Shown here: in pieces, positions 55,771 through 64,000 of the stretch | Numbering within the stretch: the stretch's first letter is position 1 | How the letters are laid out: each line of letters begins with the position of its first letter | DNA from: Fomes fomentarius | Taxonomy: Eukaryota > Basidiomycota > Agaricomycetes > Polyporales > Polyporaceae | Length of the DNA stretch: 64,000 nt | Direction of reading: 5' to 3' | Assembly: GCA_022606135.1 (NCBI GenBank) | Contig: JABYQN010000002.1 | Location: forward strand, 4,030,001 to 4,094,000 | The notes under the pieces: model-generated | What the model was told of the DNA's origin: nothing | What the model saw: the letters and a program-made list of their open reading frames with translations, nothing else | The model's database searches: none | Translations under genes and position numbers: made by a program

Positions 55771-56431
55771 GAGAAGTCGAATGGATCTGTTTCACGGGCT
55801 TGAAAACATGCGAGAATGTTGAAGAGTCACAACTTGGGCTAACGACGGGCTTCGTGGCTTCGTAGGGTAGGAAGCGATTGTATCCTGCGATGAGGGAGGT
55901 AAGTGGAGATATTTAAAATGCAACCGATCTTCTGTAGCTAGGTCCATAACGTAACGTGCAGGATTTAGGTAAGTCATGGATGAATGATGTGTGTCTACAT
56001 TCCATTATCACCGGAAATGTCTGAGCAAGCGCAAGTCAGAGTTCACGGAGCGAGTACATACTAGACACTATAGAATAGTTACAAGAGCAACGGCTGGGCG
56101 GTTTGCTTCCAAACAGAAAGTGGACTTCAGCGGTTAAGTACTTTGGCCTGGGCCTCAGTCCGAGCCGGAACGTCGCGAGCGCATAACTCGACCCTGTGCG
56201 ATGAGAAGATTTCGCTGCTGCGATACGCGAGACCAGGAGATGTTCCCTTCAATGGACAGGCGAATATAGTTCCCGGTGGTTAAGCACTGCTCACGCTGAA
56301 CACACGCGATTGCGACATTCGCAAAATCCGTATATCTATTTCTCCATCACCTCCCAGCTCCCGATCCTTCACGACTCATCACGTTCGCGATTACATGACG
56401 TTCGCGCCTACATTTCTACGCGTCCCCCCCT
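55771..56431. other. Spacer, partly resembling the FunK1 3' flank
   Basis: 55780-55980 shows patchy similarity to 61970-62120 ('gatctgtttcacgggctt', 'gtgcaggat.taggtaagtcat'), that is the FunK1 3' flank. 56000-56431 has no recognised feature. Confidence 0.5.
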
Positions 56432-56867
56432 CTAGTTGCAAGGGCAGCCTTGGAACTGGCCCTGGGTGCACGTCCCCTGGACGCCCGCACACCCGTTGTC
56501 CTGGCAGCCTCCAACGTGGCCATGACCGCTACCGCACTTCTCGCACGGGCAGCCGTTGAACGTGCCCGCGGTGCACGTTCCAATGGTGTCCGAAGGGTTG
56601 GCGAAGTGGCCGGCACAACCTGGTATGAAATTTGATCAGCTCGAAATACTTGGAGGGGATAGTTGAGTAGGGTAGTTAAGAGGAGAGAAGCTCGGTTTGT
56701 GTGTCAAGAGGAAAGCTGAACGAACCATTGGAGAAGCAGTCGCCGATATTGTTGTTGCAGTTGTCTAGGGCGGCATCGGTGGCACGCTTGTGGGCCAGAG
56801 GGCCCGTGGCGGCGAGAGCGGAGCCAGCAGCGGCCAGGAGGAGGACAAGGGATTGGACGGTGCGCAT
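56432..56867 (-). CDS. Small secreted cysteine-rich protein
   Basis: Exons 56726-56867 and 56432-56619 (minus) give 330 nt, or 109 aa. Signal peptide MRTVQSLVLLLAAAGSALA, then a KR site (GPLAHKRATDAAL) that could be a Kex2-type cleavage. The mature part has 12 cysteines with an internal repeat: IGTCTAGTFNGCPCEKC and QGTCTQGQFQGCPCN. Such spacing occurs in small fungal secreted proteins of unknown role. The intron has a GTTCGT donor. The upstream TATA box is at 56966-56973. A broken, rearranged paralogue is at 8814-9398, and a third promoter copy at the window start. Effector-like in form, but a function is not assigned. Confidence 0.85.
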
Positions 56868-57860
56868 TGTGATTGGTGAGTTAACAGTGATGGGTGGAGT
56901 GCAGTGAACGGCGAGGCTGCTGGTAGTAGTTCGAGGTGCTGAGGCTTTGGACGGGCGAAGAGGTTCTTATATACACTGGTTGGACGCTGGTGGGCCATCT
57001 GCCCGAGTGCAAGTGTGAAGGCGTGACAGCGTTTAACATAGTCATTGGTCCAAGTGGATGGGTCAAAACGTACAATGCAGAAGCGGCGGTCATCCGACCT
57101 AGTGAATTCGAAACATCCTCACCCGCACCTCGATACCATGTCCTATTCATGCGGTGCCCCATCGGGACTCAGTGGTGACATGTCACATACCCGCAGCTCG
57201 CCGGGGCGCGTGAAGGGTAGATTTACAATGTAGCACTGACAGTTGAGCGGGTGGCGTATGAGCGAACCGTATGCCAATTTGATAACAATCGATCCAGCAC
57301 TCATAAATGTTCAGATTCGGCCGGAAGATTCACATCACGCCAGTGGAGTTGGCGGAGCGCCAGAGCCTCGTAACCTGGAGAATAGTTATAAGTGAGCCGC
57401 GGTTCACCGAGCGAGGTGACGTCGAGCCTTGCAAGAATACGGCATGCAGGTAGACAAGCGAACGCGCTCAGGTGCGTCCTATGAACCATGATCCACCAAT
57501 TCCGAATTACTGAAACAAGCTGGCTCATACAGCCTTACAGGCGAGTAGGTGTTGCCAAGGCTTCTGCATTTCATCCACACCAATGCGCAGTGCGTTGACC
57601 GAGATTATCTGTCGGGACGTTCGAACTTGAGAAGCATAGGGCTTAAACTCTTAGTACTCACGCCTATTCTAGATTTCTGGGCGCTCAAACTGCTACGTCC
57701 CTTGGGTCCACGGTCATCATTTGCGACAGCGATCGCAGCTGTATCTTGAAGGAAAGACTCACCTGAAGTGGAAGATACGCGATGAGTCAGTGGAGGAGGG
57801 GATAGTAAGTTGCTGCGCCCAGGGAGATGAGTCACCGCCACTGTGCATATGCATACTCAC
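56440..57860 (-). repeat. Locus B block found inverted in locus A
   Basis: Partner of 7835-9218. It covers the secreted gene and about 1 kb upstream. 57860-58322 has no counterpart in locus A and no recognised gene. Confidence 0.8.
56966..56973 (-). promoter_or_regulatory. TATA box of the secreted gene
   Basis: TATATAAG on the minus strand, 99 bp before the ATG. It is conserved in the copy at 5-12. Confidence 0.6.
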
Positions 57861-58322
57861 TAGTTTAGTGACGGAGTTGGTTGCCGACGGTATGCAATTC
57901 CAAGCTGAAAGCACTACCAGCGAGTCCCATACCCGCAGAGCAATGCGCCAGCGTTCGGGAAGAACATTGAGCGGATCACAAATCGTCCTGGAGTCAGGAT
58001 TTCGACGTCAGACCTACAGCGAAATGCGGAATCAAACCGCCGGCGGAGGTCACAGACAAATGTCACCATCGTTCGACTCGAGACTCAGCTAACAATTGTT
58101 GCTCTTGCCAGTTGAAGACTATAACAGGATGGTACGTGCCTGCATGCCTCTAATCGTATACGTAGCTACTTGAAGTTCAACTTGCAAGTTGCGGGGTGCG
58201 TGGATAGATCGAGTTACATAATCCTCGGGCTAACTTATCGTATTATCTGATTCGACGTCCCCGCCAAGCGCCCTATAGCTAAGTCCTGGGCACTTACGAC
58301 GCTCATCTTCATCTCAATATTA

Positions 58323-58646
58323 ATGTCTTCTACACGCTCTACCGCCTCACAAGACGGCACAAAGCCTCACACTGCGAGCTCTCTCGAAGTCGACATTGCG
58401 CGCCTGACTCGCCTCCTTTCTGAGGACCTCGTGGACGACGCAAACACTGAAGCCGATGTCGAGGAGCTCCTGCGCAGGATAGAGGCGGCGGAAGGTCTTG
58501 CGGACGGGGTGGAGGAGCAGCTCGACGGGATCATCGGGAATCTGGACAACCTGCTACACGATCTGGAGGAGAGGGCTTCGCGAGGAACCGGGACGGAGAC
58601 GGGGATCGAGGGTGAGATAGAGGGGAGCAACGCTGCACAAAAGTGA
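58323..58646 (+). CDS. 107-residue helical protein of unknown function
   Basis: Single-exon frame starting MSSTRSTASQDGTKPHTASS. A Ser/Thr-rich start is followed by predicted helices rich in Leu, Glu and Asp: SLEVDIARLTRLLSEDLVDD, ADVEELLRRIEAAEGLADGV and EEQLDGIIGNLDNLLHDLEE, with heptad-like leucines (coiled-coil or helical bundle). A charged low-complexity end follows. No signal peptide, so cytosolic or nuclear. Its last 56 codons are duplicated in the chimeric ORF of locus A. No family is recognised. Confidence 0.65.
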   Translation: MSSTRSTASQDGTKPHTASSLEVDIARLTRLLSEDLVDDANTEADVEELLRRIEAAEGLADGVEEQLDGIIGNLDNLLHDLEERASRGTGTETGIEGEIEGSNAAQK

Positions 58647-59439
58647 ACATACTGAGGTTGAGTCGGATTGTGTGCAGACGAAGTGTCTCCTGAATAATGT
58701 GGTGTGTTGCTTCTCAAACCCCCGAGTCCTCGTCCGAACTTATGTTGATGAGTGCTCTTCAGGGATAATCGTGTGCTCTTTCAGCGTGGAGCTCCAAATG
58801 AAGTGCACACTGCACAGATCAGGTAGGTGTTCCAACGATACCGACTCAGCTCGCGCATCATCCAATTCGAGCACAAACGCACTGGCCGACGATCTCTGCC
58901 AGGGCCACACAGCTACGAAATCGAGTGAGATAAGTCTCTACAGTGTTTGAATTGTCCTCACTGTACTCGTCGTTGCCTTTGTGCGCTACCGAGTACGCGC
59001 GCGCATGCCATAGGGCTTGTACAATATACGCTGGCTTCTCACATAAACCTCTAGGTTCCAGACACCCTTGTACGAGAACCCTCATGTCTGCTTTGTTCCG
59101 ATATCGGAGACAGCAACTCAATGGGTTATCTCACCGCTATGCCTCAAGGAACGTCATGGCGATGCTGAGAACCTGGTATGGCAATACAGGTGGGAGCACC
59201 CACGCCCACAATATGCTTCTCGAGCGCGTCTGCACAGCTCGTGCCCATATCGCCTCACCGATCGAGGCAAAACGAGTCCAAGCGATCCTACGATATCTAT
59301 GATCTGCATCAGTCGGCGTCACTCTTGTCTACGATGTATAATACACGCAATCCGAATTGGGGACCACCTCACGGTCTGGTCTGACTCGACCGTACTCTCC
59401 CCAATTCGTCGCCCTTTTCTCGACCCTGTTCAGCTTCGC
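58647..59439. other. Spacer between helical gene and FunK1
   Basis: Present in all three loci (A 9399-10069, C inverted 33261-34400). No gene is supported. It probably contains the FunK1 promoter. Confidence 0.5.
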
Positions 59440-62015
59440 ATGAACTTCAATACGGGTCCGCCGTCGAGCGGACCTTCTCCAACAACTGGAGAGCCTCCTC
59501 CTCTTACTACCCTTGGTTATCCTCGCCCTCGGCTGCAGCGCACGAACACTCTTTCTGTCTCCGATGTCTCTTCCCCGCCTTCGCCAAAAGGTGGAAGCTT
59601 TACCGAGACGGGCTCGGCTAGACACGATCAGAGACGCCTGGAATTGGACCGCGAGACTCCGTGGCTCGAGTTGCCTGTCATCAACTGGTTTGAGCGGTGC
59701 ACGCCAGGTGACCAGCTTCCTGATGGGATGACCTTCGATCCCTTCGTTGTCGATCTAAAAGCGAGGGAGCAGGGAATGTATCATGGTCTGGTAAGTGTGC
59801 TACGCCTTTCCGCTCTGTTGTAGTCAGCCTCACGGGACATGCTCGTAGGGTGCAGGTCTGGATGAGTATCTGCACAAAGTAGGATGGGCGGATTACGAGG
59901 CCTTGGTCACCGGACGTTTCCCAGACAATACCATTTCAGACACACAGGACGACTGCGAGCGCAACGTACTCCGACCCGACCTTGGGATCTACCCCAGGAC
60001 TGAACGTACCTCCCTCCTTCCTCGTCAGAGCGATGCTCGGGTCATATGGGCGTCCGCCGAGGTCCTCGTGGAAGTCAAGCATGATCTCAAGCACGCGCCC
60101 TTCTCTTCCCGCTACACGCCTCGTAGCTCATTCCTCCCTAGCGGGCGCGAGCGCTGCCTCAGTCGTGGCCAGCTCGTCGAGTACGCGGCGGAAGTGTTTG
60201 CGAGGCAGCATCGCGATGCGCTCTTCGTGATCCTCTTCCTCCGCGACTGCGCACGACTCGTGCGATTTGACAGGGCCGGCGCGCTCGTCTCGGAGGAATT
60301 CGATTACGTCGCCCGCCCGGAGATTCTGGGCTCATTCTTGTACCGCCTGTCGAAGATGTCGATGGAGGACAGGGGCCACGACCCGACTGCGGTGCGTGCA
60401 TCTGAAGACGAGGAGGTGGTGTTTAGGACACTGCATGAGAGGTATCCTGAAGAGTCTGCTGTGGGTCGCGGCCTGCGCAACGCTGCGACCGAGGGATGGC
60501 CAGTCTACAAACTCAGTATCGACGCGCCCTTCTCACCAAACGAGAGTCCCGTCCGCCGCGACTCCCCATCTGCGAGGCACCAGTTCCTTGTCGGGAAGCC
60601 AGTTTCCACGACGTCGTCACTTGTTGGCAAAGGCAACAAGGGGTTCGTCGCATATAACCTGACGACGGAGCAGGTGGTGTACATCAAGGACACCTGGCGC
60701 CTCGACCGCGCCACGCGTAGCGAGTATGAGACGTATCTACGCCTCAGGGAGAACGTGATTGGAGAGCTGTACATTCCGACCTTGCTCGGCGGAGGGGACG
60801 TGCGCTCCAGCAACGGCGTCCCACAGCGCACCTCCTTTTGTGGCACGAATCACTCTCGCGTGCATGCACGACTGGTCTTCAAGGAGATCTGTCGTCCTCT
60901 TGACACCTTCACGAACTCGTTTGAGCTCGTGAAGGTCGTAACGTGGGCGTTAATAGGTGCGGGCGCATAACCTCTATAGTTGGTCTATCAGTTGACCTCA
61001 CCGATGAATGCAGCCCACGCGAAGGCATGGAGAGAGTGCAACATCCTCCACCGCGATATCAGTGCGGATAGCATACTGGTACTTGACATGGGTCCCTTGG
61101 GAATACCGGACCCGGTCACCACCATCGAAATCTTGGCTGACTGGGAGCTAGCTACCCAGCAACCTGGCGTAGATGACCCCGGCGGGGCATCCGACGCTGC
61201 CGACCACGTACGTGATTCTCATGATGTACCGTAAACTAGTGTGCAATACTCACTGGCTGTCTTGTCTTTAGAGGTCGTGGCCGTTCATGTCTGCACGCCT
61301 GCAAACGCACCCGGCCAAACCGCACGAGCTTGCGGACGACCTCGAGTCGTTCATGCACGTCCTCGGGTACTTCATGCTCAAGTACCTATCCCGCTCGCGC
61401 GCCGGGTCCAGCGCACCGTCAGACGCGGAGATCGCGCACCTCGTGCAGTGCATGTACGACGCGTTCGTTTTCGTCCCGGCCCCCAATGGATGCCGCAAAG
61501 GCAGCGCGCTCAAGCTGGAGAAGGTGCAGAACGGGACGACGTTTGTCGATGTGAGCACACTCGCAGCCGGACATCCGATGAGCGCGCTCCTCACGGAGCT
61601 CTCGCTTCTGTGCAAGCTGCACTACGAGCACGTCGAGTATCCGCCCTCTAGCCCTCTATCTCTATCTCGCTCGGATGTGCTGCTGGCAGGTGGATCCGTG
61701 TGCGGATCGCAAGTCACGATGCCCGACTACGACTTCGGATTCGGAGCGCAAAAAGAAAGGTTTGACTCTGGAGGAGAGTCGGAGCTCGCCCACTGTCCTG
61801 CGCGACACCCCACTATGTCGCCCTTGCGAGACCACGACAGCATGGTACGCGCGTGCATGAGTGCGATCAAGAAGGTGTGGCCGCGAGTGGATCGTTTTGA
61901 CGCGGTGCGGACCAGGAGCCGAGTTGCCTCTACTCGCAATTGCAAGAGGAGAACAAGCGAGTTGTCGGATGGATCTGTTTCACGGGCTTGCAAGCGTGCG
62001 AGAACGTTGAGCTAA
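59440..62015 (+). CDS. FunK1-type fungal protein kinase, intact
   Basis: Exons 59440-59790, 59849-60956, 61014-61207 and 61272-62015 give 2397 nt, or 798 aa. The N-terminal extension has a proline-rich start and DWERxTP-like motifs. Kinase motifs: the glycine loop SSLVGKGNKGFVAYN, a lysine in VVYIKDTWR and helix C SEYETYLRLRENVIG. The catalytic loop is ECNILHRDISADSILVL, and the DFG equivalent is EILADWELA. The C-lobe has PAKPHELADDLESFMHVLGY, and the tail is basic (KRRTSELSDGSVSRACKRAR), nucleus-like. The HRDIS loop and position of the kinase core at the C-terminal half are typical of FunK1. Odd: the loop Asn (HRDISxxN) is Ser here. Decayed copies occur at 10070-11492, 32880-33260 and 55385-55770. 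Confidence 0.9.
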
Positions 62016-62897
62016 CAGTGGGGTTCGTAGGTAGGAAGTGGCATATGTCCTGTGGTGAGGGAGGTACTAGCAAATGAATGGAGGACATAAAAACGTCAAC
62101 CGATCTTTAACGTGCAGGATCTGGGAAAGTCATGTACGTGTCATGCCGGAAGCAGATGTTGCCTACATTTCCAGGATAGTCGGAAATATCTGAGCGCACG
62201 ACTGAAAATCATCGTTCAGGGCCCGGGAGTGAGTACTCAGATGAAGTAGACAATTACTTATACAGGTCACATATTCACCAGTGGCGTTGGGTGCTTTACT
62301 TGCATTGGACTTTCAGCTGGACCTCAGTCCTCGGCGGCCTATCAATGTCGGAAATTTCTGGCGCCCATCTCGATGCATCCGGGTGGCTTTTGCATCCGGA
62401 TGCACTTCCTATCTCCTCACCGTGAGTGTTTTCAGGCATTGTGACACCTCAAAAACATTCTATAGTACTGTATGACTACGCTATGTAATTTACACTCCAG
62501 AACTTCCAGCATAGCGGTGTCAGGAGGGGGTGGAAGATGGGCGCCTAACGGCGGATGCTCCGGATGCCCGTGGGAAAGTTCCGACATTGATTCGGATGCC
62601 AATTACGTTCTCGTTTACTGTCAATTTGTGTATATTGCCAAGAGGCACTCATCAACAGTACAAACGAACTTCGCCGCGACCACACTAGTCAAGGTCTCTG
62701 CCGGTTAGTGAGTTAATGTTATAGCTAAAGTTGGCGTCTTTGATTGTTAACCTATCTGAAGCTTCACTGTCTCCTCGATATTCAATCTATGTATAGTAGT
62801 TGGTAAGGCATGCAGGCGTGGTCACCGCCCCGTAGTATCGTCTAGACTCTAAGACGGCCGCCTGGTATGACGTGCATCACCTGCCAGTGCGTACCCG
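62016..62897. other. Spacer between FunK1 and kinase-like gene, with MITE
   Basis: Colinear with 11493-12180 except for the 251-bp element at 62341-62591. No gene was recognised. The genes on both sides converge. Confidence 0.6.
62341..62591. mobile_element. 251-bp TIR element (MITE) absent from locus A
   Basis: Ends ATCAATGTCGGAAATTTC (left) and GAAAGTTCCGACATTGAT (right), an 18-bp inverted repeat with one mismatch. Internal copies of gcatccgg/ccggatgc palindromes. The paralogous site at about 11790-11830 lacks the element: 'ggcggcct' is followed by short different sequence, then 'gccagttacgttctcg', matching 62599-62614. The target duplication is not clear. Confidence 0.8.
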
Positions 62898-64000
62898 TCA
62901 CTCCTCCTGACTGCTAATTCCCCAAGCTTTCATGCGTGCCAGTACGACGTTCTCCTCTTCCTCACTTTCTTCGGACATACTGCGCCCTTCATCGTCACCT
63001 GGGCTATCTTCAGAAGTTGCTTCATATGAGTCATAATCGGACCCACCCTCCAGTTCACTTTCCTCCTCCTCCTCCTCCTCATCCTCCTCATCCTCTCTCT
63101 TCTCCTTCTCCTTAATCAGGTCTCCAATAGAGCGTTCATCCAACTCCTTCCGGATTCTGTCCTGCTCCTTGACAGTGTCGACGACGTGCTTGATAAAGAA
63201 TTGTGGAACCTCCGGTTGGTTCGGCCCAGTCTTGAGATACTGCTGTACTGTATTCTCGTCCCTTGCGACACGTCGAGGGATCCTGCCGCCGAGCAATATT
63301 GCCGCTAGACGAGATCGTGTGAGATAGTGGTCGACGTCATCAAATACTTAATCCATATGGATGACGCACGCTTTTCGTACATATCCACCCTGGCACATAC
63401 TAGCCATATCTCTGGGCAAGGGTACCCACTCTTTAGAGGCGCCCGCATCCCAAAATGCAGAGATTTGTGGTCTACGCCACAAACGTGAGGCTCTGCATGG
63501 TCGAAGTCGATGATGATGGGTCTATATTCAGGTTTGTCAGTCTCTGTCGGCCCCGGTAGCTCCTGTATCATGATGTTGGTCTGATCATCATTGAAGTCGC
63601 CTTGTTCCACCCCTGCAGCGTGAATAGCCAAGTAGGCGTTCAGGACCTTTTCCCTAGAGGCTCTCAGCAGATAGTCAAAGACGTTAACAATAGTAGTATG
63701 CATACCTCAAGTCCCGGGGAAGCTCACGCAAAGAACAGGGCAGCTGATGATCTATGTACTCCAGGACCAGCACGCCGACCTGTGTTCCATTCGCCACGTG
63801 TCCTGTGAAGAGTCCGACACACAGTGGGACACATTCCCTCTGCAGATGCTTCAACTTTGTCCTGTAGACATGCTCTTCTACTCGGAGACGATTGACGAGG
63901 TTGTCGCCCACGGCGTATTTGCACACGACCTTGTATGTACAGGGAAGAGGAAGGGGGACAATGAGAAAGCCGAAATATGTGGCCATGTCGAACGTCCGAC
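62898..64000 (-). CDS. Second acidic-tail kinase-like gene, cut by window end (possibly broken)
   Basis: Paralogue of 12181-13484, incomplete because its 5' part lies beyond 64000. It retains TYKVVCKYAVGDNLVNRLRV, RTKLKHLQRECVPLCVGLFT and an intron near 63678-63705. Next come HAAGVEQGDFNDDQTNIMI and IIIDFDHAEPHVC, keeping the Gly of the catalytic-loop-like motif that is Cys in locus A. The acidic tail (KREDEEDEEEEEEESELEGG) is longer. Reading from DMYEKRASS to FDDVDHYLTRS again requires a frame change. A TAA sits where locus A has CAA, and the indel there differs from that in A. Either an unrecognised intron or independent decay. Confidence 0.55.

Noticed and set aside
1..64000. CRISPR array, bacterial operon or rRNA genes
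   Set aside because: No regularly spaced direct repeats, no rRNA sequence; intron-rich genes show a eukaryotic nuclear contig.

Overview
The window looks like a nuclear contig of a basidiomycete of the Agaricomycetes type. The evidence is many short (about 50-70 bp) GT-AG introns, a FunK1-family kinase, an expanded-family (atypical) G-alpha subunit, a Plavaka (CACTA-like) transposon carrying a DUF6532-like gene, and Ty1/copia remains. These are identified by motif reading only; nothing was searched.

Layout. 1-7.6 kb: a fragment of a duplicated promoter region, a TetX/salicylate-hydroxylase-like FAD monooxygenase (minus) and an intact 15-exon MFS transporter (plus). 7.8-13.6 kb (locus A): a rearranged, decayed duplicate of the block at 56.4-64.0 kb (locus B). 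It holds a chimeric secreted ORF, a FunK1 kinase pseudogene and a kinase-like gene with an acidic tail. 13.8-17.7 kb: a 5'-truncated, dead Ty1/copia element with its 3' LTR. 17.7-34.4 kb (locus C): a CpG-decayed, more AT-rich mosaic of fragments duplicated from B, broken by nested mobile elements. These are a 1.3-kb insertion with a 348-bp foldback, a 318-bp TIR element, a 7.2-kb Plavaka element with a 2-bp target duplication, and a 594-bp solo LTR with a 5-bp target duplication. 37.7-40.5 kb: an intact 17-exon rhamnogalacturonan lyase (PL4). 43.2-46.1 kb: an atypical G-alpha. 50.0-52.5 kb: a Ser/Thr-rich single-pass membrane protein. 52.8-55.8 kb: two unrecognised genes ('T' and 'tail') fused head to tail, followed by a FunK1 exon-4 fragment. 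56.4-64.0 kb (locus B): a small cysteine-rich secreted protein, a 107-aa helical protein, an intact 798-aa FunK1 kinase, a MITE present only in this copy, and the start of a second acidic-tail kinase-like gene.

How the parts relate. The intact metabolic genes (monooxygenase, MFS, lyase) look like ordinary saprotroph or plant-interaction functions. The G-alpha, FunK1 and membrane protein are signalling or surface genes. The most unusual feature is the repeated cutting and joining of the same few gene segments (cysteine-rich secreted gene, helical gene, FunK1, kinase-like gene, T, tail, mucin 3' end) in different orders and orientations. In locus A one such junction gives a complete open reading frame with a signal peptide, a frameshifted basic middle and the C-terminus of an unrelated helical protein. 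Exon models for five genes (MFS, lyase, G-alpha, mucin-like, FunK1) each sum to a multiple of three with no internal stop, which supports them.
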